DNA of 6,697 nucleotides, from positions 1 to 6,697 of the forward strand of contig CAJTLD010000135.1 of NCBI GenBank assembly GCA_910577065.1. The letters are read 5' to 3'. Positions 1-6,383 of the stretch are shown piece by piece. The DNA comes from an uncultured Lachnospiraceae bacterium. Its GTDB lineage: Bacteria; Bacillota; Clostridia; Lachnospirales; Lachnospiraceae. Positions within the stretch are counted from its first letter, which is position 1. The number at the start of each line of letters is the position of its first letter. The notes beneath the pieces were generated by a model, which was not told the origin of the DNA, searched no databases, and worked only from the letters and a program-made list of their open reading frames with translations. A program made the position numbers and the translations under genes.

Positions 1-17
1 GCCTCTGTTGTACGTCT

Positions 18-27
18 GATACGTATC
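18..27. promoter_or_regulatory. 10-bp palindrome GATACGTATC downstream of the major pilin gene (possible operator)
   Basis: GATACGTATC is its own reverse complement. It lies in the 59 nt of non-coding sequence left of the major pilin stop codon, probably in the gap before the next leftward gene. Read on the minus strand it fits GGATA-NN-TATC-N-G, the same pattern as the palindrome at 6065-6074 in front of the operon. That it is a protein-binding site is inference from symmetry and from the repeated pattern. The rest of 1-59 shows no gene and no clear terminator. Confidence 0.3.
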
Positions 28-59
28 CTATGTTCTTTTTAATGTGCTGTTATGAAAAA

Positions 60-1454
60 TTATTTTGCAGATTTCTTGCGTGTTGCGAAGAATAAGCCTG
101 CCGCAACAATCATAATCAGGCAGCCGCCGATTGTGAAGATTGTTGTACCGATACCACCGGTTGACGGTAAAGTGGTAAGTTTGGTATCTGTCATTGTAGC
201 AGAACCTTTAACTTCAACTGTACTATCTTTCTCAGTCTTCGTAATTTCGCCTGATACATCTGTTGCATTAATGCTGTAACCGTCCGGAGCCACTGTCTCT
301 TTGAAATAGTAAGTTCCAACATCCAGACCTTTCACTGTATAAGTTCCATTGTCATTAGTTACAACTTTTCCTGCTCCTGTCGGAACTAATCCATCCTCAT
401 TTTCAATATGCCAAACTCCTGTTATATAACTATTTGAAATTTCAGCATATTCTTTTTTACCATTTTCATTTATACGATATAATACAAATTCCGCTCCCTT
501 TAATACTTCATTAGACTCATTTACTTTTGTAATGGTTATCTGGCCTGTATAGTTCTCTGTAGGAATTGTCGGTATTTCCTCTCCATTTTCATCAGTTACA
601 CGATTAGAAGATGCAGTATTTGTAATTTCGTCTACTGCGGTGACTACTGCCTTATAAGTAATTACTACTTCTTTACCTGCATTTTCATTTATAACGCTTA
701 CAAGACTATCTAATGTAAGTGTAAATCCATCTTTATTTTTCTTTACTACAGGCTGAATGTTTTCAACTTTATTACCGCCTACCGTTAATGTAAAATCAGC
801 TTTATTAGCGTCATAGATTGCCCCTGTCAATGTATCCGTTATTACTAAAGTTTTGTTAGCTGTACCATTAGCTACATACGGAATAGTTGTTCTGATTTCA
901 TACGGAATTAAATCACCGACTGCAACAACTTCATCATTATCTTTCTGTGTTTTTGTAATAGTATACGAATTTGCCTTTGCTGTTACCGTAGCCGTAGTTG
1001 CCTTAATAAGATTGTTATCACCATAGCCATATGTTACAGCAACCATTGGGTTATATACTGTCTGGTTTCCTTCATCTGTAGCAATTACTAAATATGCGCC
1101 TGCCTGTAATTTCAATGCGTCCGTCTCTGAAAATGTTACCGTACCTGTAGTAGATTTCTGAGTAGCAATACAAACCGTATCAGTTACTGCTGTTGCAAGA
1201 GATGCAATTTTTTCTGTATTGTTTAAATCATTTGGACTGGTAAGAATTGTTTTCGCCCAATCAGATGGCTGCCACAGATTGTCATTATCATCCAAACGGT
1301 AAATTTCATAAATCTTTACCGTCTGCTTACCTGCTGTTGAAAGACCCTTAACAACAATAGATGCTCCCGTTTTGGCTGCAAACGCCGTCAAACTCATACC
1401 CATGACCATTGCCATAGCTAACAATAATGCTGCAATTTTCTTCATTTTTTTCAT
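60..1454 (-). CDS. Major (shaft) pilin, isopeptide-forming fimbrial protein with LPSTG cell-wall sorting signal
   Basis: A 464-residue secreted, sortase-processed protein, probably the subunit polymerised into the pilus shaft. Residues 1-27 are a signal peptide: basic MKKMKK start, hydrophobic core, AFAA cleavage region. Residues 31-160 form an N-terminal beta domain. Residues 165-290 resemble the fimbrial isopeptide 'D2' domain, with candidate residues K168, D207 (in VITDTL) and N279 (in EITNTAS). Residues 303-427 are a SpaA/CnaB domain with K310, the E-box glutamate E386 (KETVAPDGY) and D423 in the last strand. LPSTG is at 429-433, followed by a membrane helix (about 435-457) and the tail TRKKSAK. 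Length and order fit Gram-positive major pilins. No canonical YPKN pilin motif is visible; K160 (VTAKAN) sits where the linking lysine might be expected. AAGGAG 8 nt upstream fixes the start and argues against Met4. Last visible gene of the operon; a sortase probably follows off the left edge. Confidence 0.93.
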   Translation of the reverse strand: MKKMKKIAALLLAMAMVMGMSLTAFAAKTGASIVVKGLSTAGKQTVKIYEIYRLDDNDNLWQPSDWAKTILTSPNDLNNTEKIASLATAVTDTVCIATQKSTTGTVTFSETDALKLQAGAYLVIATDEGNQTVYNPMVAVTYGYGDNNLIKATTATVTAKANSYTITKTQKDNDEVVAVGDLIPYEIRTTIPYVANGTANKTLVITDTLTGAIYDANKADFTLTVGGNKVENIQPVVKKNKDGFTLTLDSLVSVINENAGKEVVITYKAVVTAVDEITNTASSNRVTDENGEEIPTIPTENYTGQITITKVNESNEVLKGAEFVLYRINENGKKEYAEISNSYITGVWHIENEDGLVPTGAGKVVTNDNGTYTVKGLDVGTYYFKETVAPDGYSINATDVSGEITKTEKDSTVEVKGSATMTDTKLTTLPSTGGIGTTIFTIGGCLIMIVAAGLFFATRKKSAK

Positions 1455-1462
1455 AATTTTCG

Positions 1463-1468
1463 CTCCTT
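1463..1468 (-). promoter_or_regulatory. Ribosome binding site of the major pilin gene
   Basis: AAGGAG on the minus strand, 8 nt before the ATG at 1454. It selects this ATG over the in-frame ATG three codons later, which would be 17 nt away. Confidence 0.8.
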
Positions 1469-1481
1469 TTCTTTTCTGTCC

Positions 1482-1555
1482 GGGCTTTGCCCTTTTTGTT
1501 TTTGCTTTGAAACTTGGGTGAACGGGTTACTTTTCTTTCGCGGTTTTATGGCCGC
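1482..1555 (-). other. Two short hairpins in the gap before the major pilin gene
   Basis: The 128-nt gap 1455-1582 contains two 4-bp GC stems. GGGC/GCCC lies at 1482-1485 and 1489-1492 with a 3-nt loop. GCGG/CCGC lies at 1540-1543 and 1552-1555 with an 8-nt loop. Neither is followed by a T-run in the direction of transcription, so no strong intrinsic terminator separates the adhesin and pilin genes and readthrough is expected. They could act as mRNA-stabilising or processing structures, but this is only a possibility. Confidence 0.3.
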
Positions 1556-1561
1556 TGAAAA

Positions 1562-1570
1562 ATTCTATCA
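1562..1570 (-). promoter_or_regulatory. Possible internal extended -10 promoter element before the major pilin gene
   Basis: Minus-strand TGATAGAAT fits the extended -10 pattern TGnTATAAT (five of six in the hexamer). It lies just after the adhesin stop codon, about 110 nt before the pilin start. The -35 position at 17-nt spacing (GGTGCT) is poor, so the call rests on the extended -10 alone. An extra promoter here would raise shaft-pilin transcripts above those of the adhesin, which would suit a polymer subunit. Confidence 0.25.
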
Positions 1571-1582
1571 TTTATTAATCTT

Positions 1583-4500
1583 TCAGCACCTCCCCGCATA
1601 TTTGCTTTTTTGTATATATAAGATTAGCCCTGATGTCATCATAAGAAGTATGCCGCTAATCAAATACCAATAGATACCGCCCCGGCCTGTTCCCGGGAGT
1701 GAATAAACCACTTCGTTGTAGAATGCATATTTGTACGTGGTAACATTTGCGTTTTCATCCTTTTCCGTCTTTTCCAGTTTAATTACAGAATCATCATGAG
1801 AAGAAGGCACAATCGTAATTCCATCTTCTCCAATTGTAACTGTTCCGGTAACAGCGCTTTTCTGATAGCCCACCGGAGCTGTCACTTCCACCAAGGTGTA
1901 TACGCCTGCTGGAATTTGTGCAATCTTTTGGGCGTTACTGTTTATATCCGGATCTGAACTATACCATTCCACAATACCTCTTGTATTTGACTTGCCATAG
2001 TATCCTGTAGTCACCTCACTGTTTGTCAGTGTAAACTTTGCACCCGCCAATGGATTCTGTCCTGCTGTATCAGTCCTGCTTTTTTTGACCAGTTCCCATG
2101 TATACGTTTCATTGGGAGTTTTAAAGCTGTTTTTAACGGTAACTATAGCGTTGCAATTCAGCTGAATTTCGCCTGTCAGCCGTTGAGAGATTCCTGTTAC
2201 CGGGCCTTGCCCAAAATCCGTTTCAACTGAAGTTGCTTTCTCTTTATGTTTTCCAGATAATACCGGAGCATTATATATTTCTTCATCTAACGGCCCCGTC
2301 TCTTCTACCGCAAACCGACCCCCTGCCAGTATCTGCGTAATAGAAGCTGTATATCCTGCCGGAATTTGAATCATACCCTCCTCAACAGTTCCGCAAACTC
2401 TTGCCGGACTCCCTCCGGATTCGTCACTGCTCTTTTCCAATTGCCCGGATTCAGTATAGTAATAGTAGTTGTTGTTTGAATCCTGCAAATAATATGCATC
2501 CCCATTACATGGCGCCAATTCTCCATTCTGATTTTCTAACCAGACTTTCACCGAAAAGACTTCGTTTGTTCCTCCGGCCAATTCTTTTGTAATGCGCAGC
2601 TCATTTCTGTTTTTTTCGGAACAGCTGTTGCCAAAAGCTACCAGTGGCCTGGACTGGACGGTTGACGGAGCAGCCGTAATGGTTGCTGCCCCTCCGTTTA
2701 TCCAATCTGACTCAGTCTCATGGTTTTTATAACCCACATTGTTGATGAAAACGTCTTTATATCTGTCCGTATCTAAGTTTACTTCTTCAACAAAATAACT
2801 TCTGCCTTCTGCAAGTCCAGAAACAACCGCCGTTTGTTCCGGTTTCAAATAAAATATTGCCGGATCCTTGCCGTCAATCTCAGGCCGGCTGTCACTATCT
2901 TTCAAATAAATACTAATTTCTTCATTTGTATCCGGATCTGTCCATTTCTCATTCCAGGATATCCGAGAATATGTCTGGCCGTCTTTTTCGACATCACCAT
3001 TTTTGTCTTCCAGATACATCTTAAAACCAAAATCAATATCTCCATATTTATCCTTGTCTGTTTCTACAAGTTCTTTTTTTACCTGAACCGTACCAGGCTC
3101 TACCACTGGAAGGTTAAAGGAAATTCTTAATATAGACGCTCCAGGAGGATTGGTCGAATCGGGCTGCCCAGACCAATTCCCACCATTACGTTCCATATAA
3201 AACATTTTCAATGTATGCTTTGAATAATTTTCAAAAGTCCCTTTTGAATTAAGTTCTTCCGCCCCAAAAATATTGGCAAATGATTCTGTCGTATCCCCAG
3301 CCTTTTCTCCGTAAATTACTTCACCTGTTTTAAAATTGATGGAACCATATGCAGCGTCATGTACGCCGCCCATATCAAGAACTAGTTTATCGTCAATAAA
3401 TACCCATAAATCATCATCGCCCGTAAAGGAATATATCATATCCGATCCATTACTTACGCCATTTTTAGCCTGTATGAAATCTGTTTCCAAATACATACTA
3501 AAATGATATTTTGCATTTTCTGCAACATACAGATCCTTGAGTTCTTCATCGGAACCGAGCCTTTCTCCGTCCGGCCCAAACCAATTTTTCATCCCTGCAT
3601 TCACTAATGGCACACCGGAACCAAAAACATTATTATATGGAAAAAAATTACCTTTCGCGTAGATATCAACCATCTTCTGGTTGTTGACTTTGTCTCCTTC
3701 AAAACGCATCGGCGTCGCAAGACCTTGGTATAATATAAATTCATTCCCATTCAGATAAGCAAAATTTGCCAAGGAACTATAATAAAATGTTCCATCTTCA
3801 TTGTATCTGTCAGCCCTAAACAAATGATTTGCTTCTGTTGCCGACATAAAATTATTACCATCAACAGAATCATCGAACCATCGTTTCAGCGATTGGTTTC
3901 CCGTTGCAACAGGAAACCCATCTTCTCCAAGCTGCTGTTTTACCAATCCCCTTGAAGTACTCCCTTCTTTATAACCTCCTCCCAAAACTGCATGGATATC
4001 GCCCGCATTGTACTTATAGTTTTTCATAAATAACTTTACGCCCTTACTGGCGCTATCAATTGTCGGAACAGTTTCCTTGGGATTACTCCCACTGCTTTCA
4101 CCTTTTTTATAAACAATTTGAACGATTGCCCCATTTTTTCCGAGCACTATAGTATTGTCTGTAAAATTTTGAAATTGAACGTTTGGTATACCAAATGTCA
4201 CTGTTGAAGTTATTTGCACATCTCTGTCCGATAACTTTAAAATATATTTTTCAAATGTATAGCCTTCAATTGGCTTCTTTACCCACTCATCTAACTGTAT
4301 AACATACTCTCCGGATATTGCCTCTTCCAGTTCCTGCTTTTCTTCTTCGCTTAATCCAGGATGCCCGGGAATCGAATTTCCACTTTCATCAACATATTCA
4401 AATGTAATATTGCTTTCAACCTCAAGCATCATCACCCATGTTATCGTAAACGCAGAAAAACTTTCCGTCAAAAATTCTGTCTTCTGAACCTCCTGCCCTT

Positions 4501-5485
4501 CTGTTGTATCAAGCGTTTCTATCTTATTGACTCCCGCCGCACCATCTGCCTGGATCCCCTGCTCTTCCTGTGCCTGCGGCACATGGGACAGATCCACAAC
4601 CTCTTTGACCTCGCCCTGTTCATCCTCCTCCAAATGCATTACCGTAACGCCCATGTCTTTTGCATCCGTTTCTGCATTCTTCACTTCTTCCGGAATGGCA
4701 GCCTGCTTGTATTCCATGCTGACTTTTACTTCTCCGTTTGGCTCTAACTTTTCTTCTTTATCATTGATAAAACTGATGTCATATGCCAGGAATCCTGCAA
4801 TGTTATAGGTTTCCTCTTCGGCTTTTTCCAAAAGCTTCTCTTCTACTTCTCTGTACTGCTCTCTGGTTTCTTCGCTTTCCGCAAGAATGGGAACTACCTT
4901 TAAAGCTGCGCCCTCCGGAATAATGCCTGTAGTTTCCGCTTCTACCGTAACTTTAATCTGGTCGTCTTCGTATTCTAATTTTGTTACACCCGAAGGCTCT
5001 TCCGGCAGCACGCCATGTGTGTTTTCTTCCGTATCGCCTTCTTCTGCCCCGGCGTTTTCTGTCCCGCCTTCTTCAGACGCTTCCGTACCTTCCACCGTTT
5101 CACCGTCCGCCGCAATTTCTGTCCCTGGGATTTCCGTTCCCGAAGCGTCATCCGGAACCTGCGCATCCGGCCCGCCAGACGGCTGGCTGTCTTCCCCGTT
5201 CTCTGTCCCAGGCGTTTCCGGTACAGCGCTTTCCGTCGGCTCGCCTTCTCCGGCTTCGCCTGATTCGCCATCCTTTGTCTGTTCCCCTGCCATATCTGCA
5301 GCTTCTGTTTCCGTACTTTGCGGCTGCCCGGCGTCTCCTGTTATTTCAAGCTTTTCCGTAGAAGTCGTCGTCTGCTCCGCAGGTTCCTCACCCACGCCGT
5401 CCGCAAAGCCAAAATTTGTGCCGCTAATCACCATCACCATGCAAAGTAAAATTACCAGCACCTTTTTCCTTATATCACTCTTCAT
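1583..5485 (-). CDS. Large LPxTG-anchored adhesin / tip or minor pilin with fibro-slime domain and SpaA-like domains
   Basis: A 1300-residue surface protein. Residues 1-28 are a signal peptide. Residues 31-165 form a low-complexity acidic stalk. Residues 165-350 are a beta-rich domain ending SFSAFTITW, a form I recall from large clostridial surface proteins. Residues 356-462 are a small linker domain (ITFEYVDESG...IVQIVYKK). Residues 480-795 match the fibro-slime (PA14-like) family, with the core FTGDDDLWVFIDDK and LDMGGVHD at 687-710; such domains are linked to adhesion and carbohydrate binding. Two related beta repeats follow (797-957 and 960-1121), then a SpaA-like prealbumin domain (1125-1260, E-box VEVTAPVGY). 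Candidate Lys-Glu-Asn isopeptide sets are K803/804-E900/901-N953, K967-E1061/1062-N1119 and K1134/1135-E1200-N1257. LPGTG is at 1263-1267, followed by a membrane helix and the short tail KSKYAGRC. AGGAGG 5 nt upstream supports the start. It begins 27 nt after the preceding gene. The ligand is unknown; a tip rather than wall-anchored role is inference from operon order. Confidence 0.93.
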   Translation of the reverse strand: MKSDIRKKVLVILLCMVMVISGTNFGFADGVGEEPAEQTTTSTEKLEITGDAGQPQSTETEAADMAGEQTKDGESGEAGEGEPTESAVPETPGTENGEDSQPSGGPDAQVPDDASGTEIPGTEIAADGETVEGTEASEEGGTENAGAEEGDTEENTHGVLPEEPSGVTKLEYEDDQIKVTVEAETTGIIPEGAALKVVPILAESEETREQYREVEEKLLEKAEEETYNIAGFLAYDISFINDKEEKLEPNGEVKVSMEYKQAAIPEEVKNAETDAKDMGVTVMHLEEDEQGEVKEVVDLSHVPQAQEEQGIQADGAAGVNKIETLDTTEGQEVQKTEFLTESFSAFTITWVMMLEVESNITFEYVDESGNSIPGHPGLSEEEKQELEEAISGEYVIQLDEWVKKPIEGYTFEKYILKLSDRDVQITSTVTFGIPNVQFQNFTDNTIVLGKNGAIVQIVYKKGESSGSNPKETVPTIDSASKGVKLFMKNYKYNAGDIHAVLGGGYKEGSTSRGLVKQQLGEDGFPVATGNQSLKRWFDDSVDGNNFMSATEANHLFRADRYNEDGTFYYSSLANFAYLNGNEFILYQGLATPMRFEGDKVNNQKMVDIYAKGNFFPYNNVFGSGVPLVNAGMKNWFGPDGERLGSDEELKDLYVAENAKYHFSMYLETDFIQAKNGVSNGSDMIYSFTGDDDLWVFIDDKLVLDMGGVHDAAYGSINFKTGEVIYGEKAGDTTESFANIFGAEELNSKGTFENYSKHTLKMFYMERNGGNWSGQPDSTNPPGASILRISFNLPVVEPGTVQVKKELVETDKDKYGDIDFGFKMYLEDKNGDVEKDGQTYSRISWNEKWTDPDTNEEISIYLKDSDSRPEIDGKDPAIFYLKPEQTAVVSGLAEGRSYFVEEVNLDTDRYKDVFINNVGYKNHETESDWINGGAATITAAPSTVQSRPLVAFGNSCSEKNRNELRITKELAGGTNEVFSVKVWLENQNGELAPCNGDAYYLQDSNNNYYYYTESGQLEKSSDESGGSPARVCGTVEEGMIQIPAGYTASITQILAGGRFAVEETGPLDEEIYNAPVLSGKHKEKATSVETDFGQGPVTGISQRLTGEIQLNCNAIVTVKNSFKTPNETYTWELVKKSRTDTAGQNPLAGAKFTLTNSEVTTGYYGKSNTRGIVEWYSSDPDINSNAQKIAQIPAGVYTLVEVTAPVGYQKSAVTGTVTIGEDGITIVPSSHDDSVIKLEKTEKDENANVTTYKYAFYNEVVYSLPGTGRGGIYWYLISGILLMMTSGLILYIQKSKYAGRC

Positions 5486-5490
5486 GGCTT

Positions 5491-5496
5491 CCTCCT
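5491..5496 (-). promoter_or_regulatory. Ribosome binding site of the large adhesin gene
   Basis: A perfect AGGAGG on the minus strand, 5 nt before the ATG at 5485, inside the 27-nt gap after the upstream gene. The strong site and short gap indicate cotranscription and efficient independent initiation. Confidence 0.85.
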
Positions 5497-5512
5497 ATTT
5501 CCCCATTCCAAT

Positions 5513-5995
5513 CTATTCTTCAGCTTCATTGGTACCATATGCCTGTTCCTTATCCTCTATCCTGTCCAGCGCACCGTCGATTAACTTCAGAAGTTCCAGC
5601 GCCGAGCGAAAATAAACCGTCTCATCTTCTTCCAGCCATGTCACGCGCCCCTGCCAACTGCTGTGCTGCCTGTGCTGGACACGGATCACGAAGGTACCAA
5701 TCTCTCCGTGCTGCTGTAATAACCTTCCGTCATCCATCATCCTTGTCATCCTTCCTCTTCCAGTCCCTGTGCTGCCTGCCGTCTCAAAATTCCTTTCATA
5801 TGTCCCACGCTGCGGGAAGCCAAGCCCATCGAAGAAACTGTCTGCTTTCCTGACCATATCCTCGAATCCGGTAAAAGGAATATTTCCATCCAGATAACCA
5901 TGAAACAAGCGACCTTCTATATTATTCCGGGAAATGCGGTCTACACACAGTACAATTCCGTTTGGTGTTCCGATGTAGTGTCCGTTCAATGCCAT
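5513..5995 (-). CDS. Conserved-looking soluble protein of unknown function, first gene of the pilus operon
   Basis: A 160-residue protein with no signal peptide or membrane segment, so probably cytoplasmic. I do not recognise a characterised family. From memory, small clostridial hypothetical proteins with a similar C-terminal block sit beside pilin-type genes, but I cannot verify this here. Visible features are an N-terminal beta-like stretch (HYIGTPNGIVLCVDR, about residues 6-20), a GYLDGNIPFTGFEDMVRKAD segment (about 33-52) and an Arg/Gly-rich middle (GTGRGRMTRMM). A second block follows, FVIRVQHRQHSSWQGRVTW (about 101-119), then an FRSALELLKLIDGALDRI helix and an acidic end. The preceding GGAAAGGA supports the start, and no in-frame upstream start exists. 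Position ahead of two surface proteins and a 27-nt spacing suggest a regulatory or assembly-linked job, but nothing in the sequence shows a DNA-binding motif or an enzyme active site. Confidence 0.85.
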   Translation of the reverse strand: MALNGHYIGTPNGIVLCVDRISRNNIEGRLFHGYLDGNIPFTGFEDMVRKADSFFDGLGFPQRGTYERNFETAGSTGTGRGRMTRMMDDGRLLQQHGEIGTFVIRVQHRQHSSWQGRVTWLEEDETVYFRSALELLKLIDGALDRIEDKEQAYGTNEAEE

Positions 5996-6006
5996 TGCAT
6001 ACCATA

Positions 6007-6014
6007 TCCTTTCC
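6007..6014 (-). promoter_or_regulatory. Ribosome binding site of the first operon gene
   Basis: Minus-strand GGAAAGGA, with its last base 11 nt before the ATG at 5995. Spacing is on the long side. A closer ATG at 6000 is out of frame and stops after a few codons, so it is not the start. Confidence 0.55.
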
Positions 6015-6040
6015 GCACCCCCGCTGTACCTTATGCGTCT

Positions 6041-6049
6041 ATATTATCA
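6041..6049 (-). promoter_or_regulatory. Candidate operon promoter (-10 region)
   Basis: Minus-strand TGATAATAT contains GATAAT (five of six to TATAAT) and also reads as an extended -10 (TGnTAATAT). Transcription would start near 6034, giving a leader of roughly 40 nt. No good -35 hexamer is seen 16-18 nt upstream, where the sequence runs into the GATAGCTATC palindrome. This suggests either activator dependence or an extended -10 promoter. The A-rich minus-strand tract further upstream could act as an UP element. Confidence 0.35.
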
Positions 6050-6064
6050 GCCCGGTACTATCCC

Positions 6065-6074
6065 GATAGCTATC
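6065..6074. promoter_or_regulatory. 10-bp perfect palindrome GATAGCTATC upstream of the operon promoter (possible operator)
   Basis: GATAGCTATC is its own reverse complement. It sits about 16 nt upstream of the candidate -10 element, at the expected -35 position. On the plus strand it is preceded by CTATCCC, so the segment 6058-6074 reads CTATC-CC-GATAG-CTATC, three overlapping half-sites. A very similar palindrome lies at 18-27. Binding by a regulator is inference. Confidence 0.35.
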
Positions 6075-6131
6075 CATTTCAATTAAAAACGGGTTTTTTT
6101 GACTTTTTAGATATTTTTTATTTTTGAGCGC

Positions 6132-6170
6132 AAAAATGCGCCGGAACCCTGTTTTTGTGGGTTTCGACGC
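6132..6170 (-). terminator. Intrinsic terminator facing the pilus operon (leftward)
   Basis: Arms 6138-6149 and 6159-6170 pair over 12 positions with one G-T wobble and one mismatch, around a 9-nt loop. On the minus strand the stem is followed by ATTTTT (6137-6132). On the plus strand only a weak TTTGAAT follows, so the leftward sense is favoured. It would end transcripts coming from the IS630 side and the small reading frame at 6223-6318, insulating the operon's own promoter. Confidence 0.6.
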
Positions 6171-6222
6171 TTTGAATAAAAAAACATATTATAATTAAAT
6201 TCAACTAAAATTTTATTTCTAA

Positions 6223-6360
6223 CTAAAAATCTTCACTATGTATATCAACAAATTCATTCTCTATCAATTCCTGCATTAATGACTCTGGCAACATATTTGC
6301 TTCACCAGACTTTTTCATTACTATAAGCGTATTCCTTAATTTTAAATCTAGTGTGCTGAC
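6223..6360 (-). pseudogene. Short leftward reading frame, probable 3' remnant of an unrecognised gene
   Basis: The minus-strand frame is open from 6360 (just after a stop at 6361-6363) to a TAG at 6223-6225, 45 residues. The first ATG (6318) gives a 31-residue peptide beginning MKKSGEANMLPES and ending VDIHSEDF. The frame stays open upstream of that ATG with protein-like composition (LDLKLRNTLIV), and the nearest purine-rich AAGGA is 14 nt from the ATG, which is long. This looks more like the tail of a truncated gene than a complete small gene, and the leftward terminator about 50 nt downstream fits that. It could equally be a chance open frame. No family recognised. Confidence 0.3.
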
Positions 6361-6383
6361 TTATTGATATCTATGGTAATTAT

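Noticed and set aside
1445..1451. Run of seven A at the start of the major pilin gene as a phase-variation tract
   Set aside because: The run comes from two Lys codons plus the next ATG, and seven A is common in A/T-rich genomes. There is no evidence of slippage.
1482..1503. Plus-strand terminator-like hairpin GGGC-TTT-GCCC followed by T runs
   Set aside because: The U-run faces plus-strand transcription, but no plus-strand gene exists upstream. A 4-bp stem is weak and on the operon strand it lacks a U-run.
4984..5271. Minus-strand 95-codon Lys/Arg-rich open frame
   Set aside because: It overlaps the stalk coding frame of the adhesin on the same strand in another frame; an artefact of biased codon composition.
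4887..5615. Plus-strand 242-codon open frame, Ser/Pro-rich, opposite the adhesin N-terminus
   Set aside because: It is antisense to the low-complexity stalk, where GC-rich Glu/Gly/Thr codons keep several frames open. It has no ribosome binding site and runs across the ends of two real minus-strand genes.
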